Below are positions 26,079-33,819 of a stretch of 64,000 bases of DNA, piece after piece (positions within the stretch are counted from its first letter, which is position 1; each line of letters opens with the position of its first letter). Source of the DNA: RGIG4079 sp045637505 (GTDB lineage: Bacteria; Bacteroidota; Bacteroidia; Bacteroidales; Muribaculaceae); NCBI GenBank assembly GCA_045637505.1, contig JAZTZO010000028.1, forward strand, positions 11,934-75,933, written 5' to 3'. The notes beneath the pieces are model-generated. The model saw only the letters and a list, made by a program, of their open reading frames with translations. It was not told the DNA's origin and searched no databases. The translations under genes were made by a program, and so were the position numbers.

Positions 26079-26984
26079 ATGTTCACTCACCGAAAATCGA
26101 TAGGACATATTGCGTGTTTCATTGCATACGCCATTTTTGGGGTAAACATCATCGTGTGTAAAGACCTCACAAGTAGCAATACCATTTCTCCCATCGCGCT
26201 ATTTTGCCTTCGTTCTATTTTTGCAGGAGCAATCTTTTGGCTCATATCATGGTTCATGCCATCGGAGAAGGTTGAGCGCAAAGACTATGTGAAGATTTTT
26301 GCCGCATCGATGTTGGGATTTTTCCTCACCCAACTCACCTTCCTCATGGCCATACCGCTCATCACTCCACTCGACTGCTCCATAGTGAGTTCGCTCTCCC
26401 CCATCTACACCATGATAATTGCCGCCATAGTGTTGCATGAACCTATCACATTCAAAAAAGCCGGAGGAGTGGCGTTGAGCCTTGTCGGAATTCTATATCT
26501 TATCATCAACAGCACCACTGGCACAAGTGGTATTACACAATCGCAACCTATAGGCATCATCTTGATGATACTCAACAGCCTTTGTTTCTCGCTCTACCTT
26601 GGCATATTCAAACCCACCATCAGTCGCTACTCGCCCATCACCTTTATGAAGTGGATATTCCTCTTCTCTACACTACTATCACTCCCCATTGCCGGCAGTG
26701 AGATAATCTCAATCGACTATGGTTCACTACCACAAGCGTTTATCTTTGAGTTATCGTTCCTCATCATCTTTGCCACCTTCATCACCTACCTACTCATTCC
26801 CATAGGTCAACAACGCATACGCCCAACACTTGTGAGCATGTACTCCTATGTGCAACCCATCATCGCCATAGCCATAAGCATCTACATAGGCATGGACACC
26901 ATCAGTTGGCAAAAAGTCCTTGCCGCCGCAATGGTATTTGGAGGCGTAACACTCGTAACCCGTAGCCGCTCCGCAAAAGGATAG
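26079..26984 (+). CDS. EamA-family drug/metabolite transporter
   Basis: The 301-residue polytopic protein has ten predicted helices arranged as two EamA repeats of five (about 10-140 and 155-290). Conserved features include GVNIIVCKDL in the first repeat and YSYVQPIIAI and GGVTLVTRSR in the second. Family members export amino acids, purines or metabolites. The substrate cannot be inferred. It starts five bases after the fic stop, so it may be co-transcribed, although base composition differs sharply. Confidence 0.88.
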   Translation: MFTHRKSIGHIACFIAYAIFGVNIIVCKDLTSSNTISPIALFCLRSIFAGAIFWLISWFMPSEKVERKDYVKIFAASMLGFFLTQLTFLMAIPLITPLDCSIVSSLSPIYTMIIAAIVLHEPITFKKAGGVALSLVGILYLIINSTTGTSGITQSQPIGIILMILNSLCFSLYLGIFKPTISRYSPITFMKWIFLFSTLLSLPIAGSEIISIDYGSLPQAFIFELSFLIIFATFITYLLIPIGQQRIRPTLVSMYSYVQPIIAIAISIYIGMDTISWQKVLAAAMVFGGVTLVTRSRSAKG

Positions 26985-26999
26985 AGGCCAAACTTTCGT

Positions 27000-27824
27000 C
27001 TATTTCTCTTCTGCCACCTCGATGGCGAGAGTTGAGCCGAGGAGGATTTTCTTCCATGATGATTGGGGAGCATAGCGATAGAAGGTGTGGCCGGTCATAA
27101 TGCCTGTGCGCATCTGAAAGTTGCGATTGGGAAAGTTTTCAAGGAATTCAACGGCAATTATATACTCACCTTTTTCAATCACGATGGGAGTAGGTAAATT
27201 AAATGTAAATCTACCATCAACAATCACTTCCTTGGTGTAAAGAAATTGGAGCGACGACACAAGATTATTGGTGTATTCATTGCCTTGTTTCTTATAAAGA
27301 TTCAATCTGAATGGCATTCGCGTGAGCATACTATCATTTTCCACAATAGCAAAACTCACATTCTTTATCCATGCTCGTTTCTTGGTCTTAAACTGCATAC
27401 CCATCTCTTTCCCGGCACCACTATCGCCCTCCACCACCAGAAACATCGACCCTTTTGCCGACTTGCGACCATAATGTTTTGCGGTTGTTTTAATAGGCAT
27501 CACCACCACCTCGGGCAATGGATATTCAACCGCTTCGAGAGCAAACTCTTTGCATTTTCGTGCATCAGCCACACTCATTGTCAACTCACCATACCCCACG
27601 CAAGAGATTCGCAACGAATCGCTGTCGAGTTTCATAGGAACATCGAGCGAGAAACGCCCACAGATGTCGGCAAGAGTGCCGATAGTGCGTTCCACCACCC
27701 CCACCGATGCGTATGCTATAGGCTCTCGACTTTGAGCATCAACCACCGTTGCCTCAACTCTTTGGGCGTACGAGGAATGCGTAGCCGTCACCATGACGGC
27801 TACCCCGAGAAAAAACTGTTTCAT
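27000..27824 (-). CDS. Secreted CarboxypepD_reg-like domain protein
   Basis: The 274-residue protein has a signal peptide (1-20, ending SSYAQ) and an N-terminal carboxypeptidase-regulatory-like beta-sandwich (22-105, VEATVVDAQSREPIAYASVGV). The C-terminal half (130-270) contains alternating strands that I do not recognise. Proteins of this type are common envelope proteins in Bacteroidetes. The gene follows the XRE regulator by 15 bases, so it is probably the third gene of the DUF2975-XRE operon. Confidence 0.75.
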   Translation of the reverse strand: MKQFFLGVAVMVTATHSSYAQRVEATVVDAQSREPIAYASVGVVERTIGTLADICGRFSLDVPMKLDSDSLRISCVGYGELTMSVADARKCKEFALEAVEYPLPEVVVMPIKTTAKHYGRKSAKGSMFLVVEGDSGAGKEMGMQFKTKKRAWIKNVSFAIVENDSMLTRMPFRLNLYKKQGNEYTNNLVSSLQFLYTKEVIVDGRFTFNLPTPIVIEKGEYIIAVEFLENFPNRNFQMRTGIMTGHTFYRYAPQSSWKKILLGSTLAIEVAEEK

Positions 27825-27839
27825 TTCTATTCTATGCTT

Positions 27840-28052
27840 TTATTCCTCGTCGGCTCGATATTCTATAATATCGGCAGGCTGGCAATCGAGAGCTTTGCAA
27901 ATAGCGTCGAGCGTTGAAAAACGTATTGCCTTTGCCTTTCCGGTTTTCAATATAGAGAGATTGGCGATTGTGATACCCACCCGTTCCGACAGTTCATTGA
28001 GCGACATTTTGCGTCGCGCCATCATCACATCGAGATTTATTATTATAGCCAT
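27840..28052 (-). CDS. Small XRE regulator (YozG-like)
   Basis: The 70-residue Cro/CI-type HTH protein (MMARRKMSLNELSERVGI, then LDAICKALDCQPADIIEY) has the typical length of YozG-like regulators. These are usually encoded next to DUF2975 membrane proteins, as here (18-base gap). It probably binds operator repeats upstream of the operon; symmetrical TATCG-containing sites lie at 28686-28774. The membrane partner may control its activity, which is inference from the recurrent pairing. Confidence 0.85.
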   Translation of the reverse strand: MAIIINLDVMMARRKMSLNELSERVGITIANLSILKTGKAKAIRFSTLDAICKALDCQPADIIEYRADEE

Positions 28053-28070
28053 AATCCGTATCCTCCCTGG

Positions 28071-28544
28071 TTAAATCGTAAGATTATTCTCCTCTGCCAC
28101 ATCTGTGGCAATACGATAGAGAAACGAAAACACAAACGCAATAACTGCGACTCCCACCATCGTTTCATCAATCACAATTTTTGTCAATCGTTGCGAATAA
28201 ATCATTTCAGGAAGATTGGCGGCACAAAAATCATAAAATACCCACACAATGCCCCACCACATTATCAACTTCCAACAACCACGATTAAACATTACACCTC
28301 GCTTTAAGCTGCGCAACTGTTTCACAAAAAATATCGTTTGAATAGTTATCAAAACAAGAGCCAACACCGAATATCCTATTACAATAGCCCACCTCAACGA
28401 TTCAAACTCATTCCAACTTACGACATCATCACCCATAAAAGTAAACACTGAACGACCAACTGTCCAATAAATCCAACACAAAGACACAATCGTGGCAAAG
28501 ATAGCCAACGGCAAAATTTGACGATAATACTTTTTTGATTCCAT
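28071..28544 (-). CDS. DUF2975 membrane protein
   Basis: The 157-residue protein has four transmembrane helices (about 10-32, 50-72, 90-110 and 128-148) and the RSLKRGVMFNRGCWKLI loop characteristic of DUF2975. The function is unknown, but the family is nearly always paired with a small XRE regulator, as in this operon. It is the first gene after the promoter at 28703-28710. Confidence 0.85.
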   Translation of the reverse strand: MESKKYYRQILPLAIFATIVSLCWIYWTVGRSVFTFMGDDVVSWNEFESLRWAIVIGYSVLALVLITIQTIFFVKQLRSLKRGVMFNRGCWKLIMWWGIVWVFYDFCAANLPEMIYSQRLTKIVIDETMVGVAVIAFVFSFLYRIATDVAEENNLTI

Positions 28545-28685
28545 AATAAGATTGTTTTTAAATTATACATTTTATTGAGGGGAGACACTTCTTTTATCAG
28601 ATTTACATTCTGCCCCATTATCTCATTTCGACAAAAGCAACATTCACAAATGACCACGCGCGCAACATCAATCAGAATTACCATT

Positions 28686-28774
28686 TATCGAAATTCGATA
28701 TGCAAATATATAATCAATTTATTGAAAAACGATAAATTTTACCTGAATTTTAATATTTTTTATCGTTTATCAAT
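28686..28774. promoter_or_regulatory. Promoter and operator region of the DUF2975-XRE operon
   Basis: A minus-strand -7 box TATATTTG lies at 28710-28703. A 15-bp palindrome TATCGAA-A-TTCGATA (28686-28700) sits just downstream of it. A second inverted repeat has 16-bp arms ATTGAAAAACGATAAA (28721-28736) and TTTATCGTTTATCAAT (28759-28774), with one mismatch. All share a TATCG/CGATA core and are candidate sites for the XRE protein. Confidence 0.55.
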
Positions 28775-28791
28775 AACTGTAAACAACAAAA

Positions 28792-28823
28792 ACTCCGCAA
28801 ATGCACTTTGACACTTGCGGAGT
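28792..28823 (-). terminator. Terminator of the small lipoprotein gene
   Basis: ACTCCGCAA and TTGCGGAGT arms with a 14-base loop, followed on the minus strand by TTTTTGTTG. It lies 21-52 bases past the lipoprotein stop. Confidence 0.75.
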
Positions 28824-28843
28824 GAATATAATATTTTTCGTTG

Positions 28844-29227
28844 TTATTCAGTTTCCTTTTCGAGTTCTTCTTGTAATCCTTCAAGGAACCCTCCTATTAT
28901 TGCGCCGCCGCTATTAATAAGATTACCAATTTCAGAGCCCAATTCTTGTGTTTTGCGCTCAGTTATCTTTGATAAGATTTTGCCTTCAATGCGTCCTAAT
29001 TCCTTCTTTTGCTCGTAAGAGAATTCACAAGTTTGAGCCTCTTCATGAATTACTTCATATTCAGTCAGCAGTTCAGTCCATTCAGCATCAGTAAAATTAT
29101 CACTATCATTAAGACGATTATAAACACTTTCAAGGTCGCTCAACACCTTGTCTTCCTTTGATTGACATGCTGTAATAGACAATGTCAAAACACATAGCAA
29201 AATCGCAATAAATAAATTTTTCTTCAT
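28844..29227 (-). CDS. Small lipoprotein, unknown function
   Basis: The 127-residue protein has a signal sequence ending in the lipobox LSITAC (Cys 21). The mature part is strongly acidic and helical (about 28-100), followed by a glycine-containing stretch (LINSGGAIIGGFLEGLQ) that may insert in a membrane or form a turn. I do not recognise the family. It has its own terminator and stands alone between the DUF2975 operon and the flavin reductase gene. Confidence 0.7.
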   Translation of the reverse strand: MKKNLFIAILLCVLTLSITACQSKEDKVLSDLESVYNRLNDSDNFTDAEWTELLTEYEVIHEEAQTCEFSYEQKKELGRIEGKILSKITERKTQELGSEIGNLINSGGAIIGGFLEGLQEELEKETE

Positions 29228-29249
29228 TAGTATTTGTTTTTAATAATTT

Positions 29250-29810
29250 TTATTTCAATTTCTTGCCGTCGGCGAAGGCGTTGCCTACTTTGGGGCCAAT
29301 GGCGAGGTAGTCTTTGTTGATTGTGTCATAGATGATTGGTTGTAGTAGTGTGATGTCAATTTTGCCGTCGGGAGTGAGTATTCGCTCGTCGGCCGACACA
29401 TTGACAATCTTTCCGACCATATGGCAAGTTTCCTCATCATACGACACGAGTTCACACTCCAATGTCATGGGTAGTTGGTCGATTATAGGTGCATTGACAA
29501 ACTCTGACTTTGTCGCAGTAAAACCAGCCTTGGCAAATTTATCGGGCTCTTTGTTGCCCGACACTATTCCTACATAGTCACACTCGGCGACCTTGTCGGC
29601 TGTGGCCATACTCACCGTAAATGCTCGTGTGGCAAGAATGTTTTTAGTGGTTTTGTGTCCTTCCGATAGGCACACACATATCATGTCGTCGGTATAGACA
29701 CCGCCCCATGCTGCATTCATTGCGTTGGGCACGCCGTTCTCATCATAGGCAGCCACGATAAACACGGGCATAGGATAAAGCCAAGTCTTTACTCCAAAAT
29801 TCTTTCTCAT
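29250..29810 (-). CDS. Flavin reductase/flavoredoxin-like protein
   Basis: The 186-residue split-barrel FMN-binding protein matches the flavin reductase family: YPMPVFIVAAYDENGVPNAM at the N-terminus, GHKTTKNILATRAFTVS near 50-66 as the FMN phosphate site, and CELVSYDEETCHMVGKIV in the second half. It probably carries FMN and moves electrons between NAD(P)H or ferredoxin and small acceptors. The specific partner is unknown. It lies 19 bases downstream of the TIGR04076 gene. Confidence 0.85.
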   Translation of the reverse strand: MRKNFGVKTWLYPMPVFIVAAYDENGVPNAMNAAWGGVYTDDMICVCLSEGHKTTKNILATRAFTVSMATADKVAECDYVGIVSGNKEPDKFAKAGFTATKSEFVNAPIIDQLPMTLECELVSYDEETCHMVGKIVNVSADERILTPDGKIDITLLQPIIYDTINKDYLAIGPKVGNAFADGKKLK

Positions 29811-29829
29811 GGTATTGTTTAAATTTTAA

Positions 29830-30141
29830 TTATTCTTCAATCGTTTCGATATAAAAACTCACAGGGCGAAATCCATCGGGGCATGAAATCATTGCCGAAT
29901 AGGGGTTGAGCATCCAATCTTCATAAAATTCGCCCCCTCCTCGAGCGAGTGTTCTTACATATAATTCCATCACTTCCCAAGCCCAATCGCATAGCCCGGC
30001 TGGTTTTTCGCCATTTTCCGAAATCCAATATTCTCCTTCTTTGATTTTACAAGCAAAGTCCTTTGATTTTTCATATTTTGCGATTAAATCATCATATGTC
30101 ACTTTGCGAATTGCTGTAATCTTAACTTTTTTCATAGACAT
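29830..30141 (-). CDS. TIGR04076 family protein
   Basis: The 103-residue protein matches the TIGR04076 pattern: basic N-terminus with KVKITAIRKV, then KEGEYWISENGEKPAGLCDWAW and the C-terminal SCPDGFRPVSFYIE. These small proteins are widespread in anaerobes, often beside oxidoreductases, and their function is unknown. The Cys near 53 (LCDW) and the Cys-Pro-Asp-Gly turn are the conserved points. Probably co-transcribed with the flavin reductase gene. Confidence 0.8.
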   Translation of the reverse strand: MSMKKVKITAIRKVTYDDLIAKYEKSKDFACKIKEGEYWISENGEKPAGLCDWAWEVMELYVRTLARGGGEFYEDWMLNPYSAMISCPDGFRPVSFYIETIEE

Positions 30142-30152
30142 TCATTTTGTTT

Positions 30153-31016
30153 CTACTTTTCAAATTTCAACTTTGAAGCCATTTCATACCCCTCGTTATA
30201 TAGGTCGAGGAGTTTTGATGTATCACGCTCCATACGGTCAACTACAATGGGGCGTTCGGGGCGTATAACCATCAATTCACCAGCATCCTCGAGTCGTTCC
30301 ACTAGTTCGAGTTGACTATTATATAATCGGCTGCGATTGCGTATTGCCTCACGCATTGCAGGATATTTATGATAGAAAAATGGTGGTACAAACGCTGGTT
30401 TATCGGCTTTACGATATCCACGATTGCGAGTCACCACTACCACATTGTTGTCATAACCCAATTCGCGAGCACGGAGCAACGGAATGGAATCGGCAATGCC
30501 TCCATCGAGCATCGGACTACCATCAACATAGGCAATGGGACACACAAATGGCAAACTGCTCGACGCTCTCACTATATCAATTATTCGAGCGGGCGACTGC
30601 TTCTCTTCAAAGTAGCAAGCCTCACCCGTTTCGCAACTTGTTGTTACCATTTCGTATCGCTCGGGGCATTGCTCATACCCCTCATAATCATATGGAATAA
30701 TCTCATTAGGAAACTTTTCAAAGAGCAAATCAAAATCCATTATATTTCTCTTTGTCAATAGATAGCGAAAACCAATGTAACGATATTTCTCGAGCAAATC
30801 GATATTGCTATATTTAGCACGACCTCTTTGACGCGACATATACGAAAGCCCGTTGCATGCCCCAGCGCTCACACCTATTGCATAAGGAAAACGTATGCCT
30901 CGATCCATAAAATTATCGAGCACACCACAAGTAAACACGCCACGCATGCCTCCACCCTCAAGCACAAGACCCGAACGCTCGGTAATTTTCACTCGTTTTT
31001 CGTACATATATTCCAT
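30153..31016 (-). CDS. Patatin-like phospholipase
   Basis: The protein is about 287 residues. The patatin features are complete: oxyanion loop LEGGGMRGVF, nucleophile serine in GVSAGACNG, and the Asp of the dyad in MLDGGIADSIP. It is expected to hydrolyse acyl esters of phospholipids or other lipids; no signal peptide is evident, so it is probably cytosolic or membrane-associated. The frame is open to 31052. A TACCTTTG box at 31032-31025 makes a start at 31016 or at 31004 (MYEKRVKITERSG) more likely. It resembles the YjjU group. Confidence 0.87.
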   Translation of the reverse strand: MEYMYEKRVKITERSGLVLEGGGMRGVFTCGVLDNFMDRGIRFPYAIGVSAGACNGLSYMSRQRGRAKYSNIDLLEKYRYIGFRYLLTKRNIMDFDLLFEKFPNEIIPYDYEGYEQCPERYEMVTTSCETGEACYFEEKQSPARIIDIVRASSSLPFVCPIAYVDGSPMLDGGIADSIPLLRARELGYDNNVVVVTRNRGYRKADKPAFVPPFFYHKYPAMREAIRNRSRLYNSQLELVERLEDAGELMVIRPERPIVVDRMERDTSKLLDLYNEGYEMASKLKFEK

Positions 31017-31079
31017 ATCAATAGCAAAGGTAATGAAAAGATACGAAAACAATATAGAGAATACCTACAAAAGTTGAAA

Positions 31080-31200
31080 GTTGTTTTTTTGTAGGGACAC
31101 GGCGTGCCGTGTCCGGAAAGAATTAGACAGAAGGGCAAAAGGAACATAAAGACTGCCGCATGGCAATTATGAATTATGAACTATGCATTATGAATTAACT
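31080..31200. repeat. Dispersed intergenic repeat, copy 1
   Basis: A GGACACGGC-GTGC-GCCGTGTCC-like palindrome is followed by AATTAGACAGAAG, AACATAAAG and a run of ATGAATTATG/ATGCATTATG units. The same series of words, in the same order, occurs at 40515-40620. No coding frame is present. Confidence 0.65.
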
Positions 31201-31270
31201 TCCCCCGAAGTGCTCAACGAGGCTTGACCGAAACAATTGAGTGTTTTTTTGACAGAAAGTGTCATAATCC

Positions 31271-31297
31271 AATTTGGCAACAAATTGTTGCCAAATT
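31271..31297. repeat. Perfect 12-bp inverted repeat
   Basis: AATTTGGCAACA, three-base loop, TGTTGCCAAATT. No T run follows on either strand, so it is not an ordinary terminator. It lies in a 370-base stretch without genes. Confidence 0.6.
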
Positions 31298-31317
31298 ATT
31301 CTGTATTGATGACAAAA

Positions 31318-31356
31318 CCACTAGGTTCGTTCCTTGCGAGAGTCAAACCCAAGTGG
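31318..31356 (-). terminator. Terminator of the TIR operon
   Basis: Minus-strand CCACT-tg-GGTT pairs with AACC-t-AGTGG, followed by TTTTG. It lies 65-103 bases past the TIR gene stop. Confidence 0.5.
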
Positions 31357-31420
31357 TCAAATATGAGGATTAAATGAAGTTTTCCAAAGACAGTTGCGAC
31401 CGACAAGAATCGCAACATCA

Positions 31421-32521
31421 TCATAAAAGTTTATAATCCTCCGAATTATATTTATCTAGATACATTATTACAACATGATTATTGTCATCTAACCCAAATA
31501 AAATCGCCCCTTCTTCAAGACAAATCCCTTCAGCCCATTCATTGAATGGCTGAGGTTCTTGTCCATATTCATCAGCAAAAGCATACATTATATCATTAAG
31601 ATCTTCTCCTGTTAAATCATGACAAATAACTTCGACCAAATAGACTTTATTATTTTGTTCGTCCCAATGCACTCGGATTATATCTCCATTTTGTTTAAAT
31701 TTATAAAAATGTTGACTTTCTAATTTATCAGTTAGTTGATAATTTAAATTTTTAAGACGATTTGCAAAGGAATTAATATCCATATTCATCGGGACTCCAG
31801 CATATGTCATATGCCTTAAATTATTATTTTCTTTAGCAATATTTTCTGCTGCTGGCTGTGGCGCTTCCTCAATTGATTCTTCTATTTCGCGGTGAGGTAG
31901 ATTTTCTATTGTATCATTATTTTTTATTGAGTCTGTAATAGATACATTTGGTTTATTTGTAGATTTATTTAATAGCAAATCTATACCACCTAAACCGAAA
32001 AGAGCTATAAATACCAATGGCAAACATAAGCCAATTAGTATCCACTTAATATTTCTAGACCAATATAACATAAAGAATGTTACCTTTTGGTCTAGATGCA
32101 AATTCTTGACATCTTGATTTAAGGCTCCCGTTAAAACCTCTCGAACCATTTCATTTTTAGTAAAATTTTTCGCCTCTCTATAATGATAATTTCCCAGTAA
32201 TAGTTGAATTGGTTTAGGATATTCTGTACTATCAAGACGGTATTGGTGAATATACACATGTTCTTTATCTGCGAATAATAATTCTTTTAGACAAAATTCA
32301 GATGTTAACGAATTTTTGCTTGCTAAAAATAATATTGCTTTGCTTTGTGATATAGCTGATGAGATACGCTCTAAGTAATCATGTTTACTCGATATTTCTT
32401 CGCAATCAAAAAAGTATTCAAAATTGTAGTGCTTTTTATATTCGTCAAGGATATGGCAAATCTCTTCTGCTATATCTTTATCCTTACGAGAATAACTGAT
32501 AAATAAATCATATCTTTTCAT
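31421..32521 (-). CDS. TIR-domain transmembrane protein
   Basis: The 366-residue protein has an N-terminal TIR domain (1-150): YDLFISYSRKDKDIAEEI at the start and the SEFCLKELLFA motif near 78-88, where the glutamate of the CxxEL motif is the catalytic residue of TIR NAD-cleaving enzymes. A transmembrane helix follows (about 158-182, WILIGLCLPLVFIALFGLGG), then a low-complexity linker and a C-terminal globular region (230-366) that I do not recognise. It may be a membrane-anchored NADase acting in defence, or a signalling scaffold; both are inference. It starts 10 bases after a Cys-rich small protein gene, in a likely three-gene operon. Confidence 0.8.
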   Translation of the reverse strand: MKRYDLFISYSRKDKDIAEEICHILDEYKKHYNFEYFFDCEEISSKHDYLERISSAISQSKAILFLASKNSLTSEFCLKELLFADKEHVYIHQYRLDSTEYPKPIQLLLGNYHYREAKNFTKNEMVREVLTGALNQDVKNLHLDQKVTFFMLYWSRNIKWILIGLCLPLVFIALFGLGGIDLLLNKSTNKPNVSITDSIKNNDTIENLPHREIEESIEEAPQPAAENIAKENNNLRHMTYAGVPMNMDINSFANRLKNLNYQLTDKLESQHFYKFKQNGDIIRVHWDEQNNKVYLVEVICHDLTGEDLNDIMYAFADEYGQEPQPFNEWAEGICLEEGAILFGLDDNNHVVIMYLDKYNSEDYKLL

Positions 32522-32530
32522 CTTTTAATT

Positions 32531-32683
32531 CTAATCGTTATACTGTTCAACATAATCATCGTTTACATTGGGAGCAATAGATAGCAACTCTTGCGATTGT
32601 TCATAGTCATCACAATTACATCTGCAGTCATCGCAACGCCCACAAGCCCATTCCAAATATTCGTTCAATTCATCGTCATCCAT
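32531..32683 (-). CDS. Small acidic Cys-rich protein (50 residues)
   Basis: ATG at 32683 opens a 50-codon frame ending at 32531. It begins MDDDELNEYLEWACGRC and continues DDCRCNCDDYEQSQ. Five cysteines fall within 14 residues (C-x2-C-x2-C-x-C-x-C), a pattern that could bind zinc or an iron-sulphur cluster. The rest is very acidic, with 15 Asp/Glu. It ends 10 bases before the TIR gene start and begins 57 bases after the upstream gene, so it fits an operon. Short frames like this are easily missed; the cysteine spacing and operon position are the arguments that it is real. Confidence 0.5.
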   Translation of the reverse strand: MDDDELNEYLEWACGRCDDCRCNCDDYEQSQELLSIAPNVNDDYVEQYND

Positions 32684-32739
32684 AGATTAAGTGCCATAAT
32701 TTAAAAATCCTATTTTAATAAAAACACATATTTCTCATT

Positions 32740-33570
32740 TTATATAAATTCCTCTCCTTCTTTAGCTCTATCAATAAGTGCCTTTCTATGGTAACCATGT
32801 TTAACAAATTCATTTATCCATATTAATCTTTTTGAACCATCTGCATATGGTTGAAGTCTAAAATGACCACTTACTAAAAAATCATTATTATTACATATTT
32901 CGGTAAACCATTTGCTATCAAACACAAAATAAGTTATTCCGTCAATATTTACAACTTTTGTTTTCTTCTTCTCCTTTATCTCTTGTTTGATTTTAGTTTT
33001 TGTTTCTGCAATCTCAACTTCAGCCCATTGTCTTAAACAAAGATAGTCTATAACCATATCTACATAATCGCGAATATTATCCTCCATACAATTATCGATA
33101 AGATACATAACCATACAATCTACTTCATGTTTATCTGCTTTAAATTTATCCTTAGGGATTGCAACTATATATAAAGAAGGGATTGCCATCTTTCGATTAT
33201 AATCATTAGGCATATCATGAAAAACCCATAATGTAAGTGAACCATTTTTTATGGAATAAACAACAAAAGACCCTTCTATAAAATATGGAGACCGAATTAC
33301 ACCATTTTCACCATCGCATTCCTCTAATACATCTTGATGATATTGTGTAAATTTTCTGTATGATTTATCCATTGCTTCTACAAACCGTTTTGAGAGCACA
33401 GCCAAATCCTTACAATTTCCTTTTAAATCATATAGTTCATTAATGGCAGATTCCCTATCGTCATTAATTTTGCTTCCTTTATTCATTAAGAATCTTTTAA
33501 TACTTAATGGATAATCTCTATTGTCGAGGTTATATAAATATCGTAAAATTAAATTCTTGTTATATAACAT
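32740..33570 (-). CDS. Hypothetical protein upstream of the TIR gene
   Basis: The 276-residue soluble protein has no signal or membrane segment. It contains a Lys/Glu-rich coiled-coil-like stretch (about 195-212, ETKTKIKQEIKEKKKTK) followed by a compact domain DGITYFVFDSKWFTEICNNND and SGHFRLQPYADGSKRLIWI. I do not recognise the family. The aromatic-rich C-terminal 70 residues look like a separate small domain, possibly MutS- or replication-protein-like in shape, but I cannot support that. It is on the same strand as the Cys-rich peptide and TIR genes and probably starts their operon. Confidence 0.65.
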   Translation of the reverse strand: MLYNKNLILRYLYNLDNRDYPLSIKRFLMNKGSKINDDRESAINELYDLKGNCKDLAVLSKRFVEAMDKSYRKFTQYHQDVLEECDGENGVIRSPYFIEGSFVVYSIKNGSLTLWVFHDMPNDYNRKMAIPSLYIVAIPKDKFKADKHEVDCMVMYLIDNCMEDNIRDYVDMVIDYLCLRQWAEVEIAETKTKIKQEIKEKKKTKVVNIDGITYFVFDSKWFTEICNNNDFLVSGHFRLQPYADGSKRLIWINEFVKHGYHRKALIDRAKEGEEFI

Positions 33571-33792
33571 AGTTTTATATAATTATTTAAATATACAAAA
33601 TTTAAAACTCTATAACATGACAATATTTTCACTTTGACAAAAATATGCACATTATATTTGCATCTCAATTACAAAATTAGTAAAAAATTACAATTATATC
33701 TAAAACTCTCCCCTCTGGCTTCAAAAAATACAAAAACAGCGCATATTATCAAAAAGTCATGCAAACATTCCTCATATTAGCGCAAAAAGCAC

Positions 33793-33800
33793 TAATTTTG
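33793..33800 (+). promoter_or_regulatory. -7 box of the hydA operon
   Basis: TAATTTTG lies 19 bases before ATG 33820. A second box TATATTTG at 33653-33660 lies further upstream. The -33 elements are weak at both. Confidence 0.45.
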
Positions 33801-33819
33801 CAGAATAATTTACCAATCT

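Noticed and set aside
31271..31297. 12-bp inverted repeat as a terminator
   Set aside because: Neither strand has a T run after the stem; listed only as an inverted repeat.
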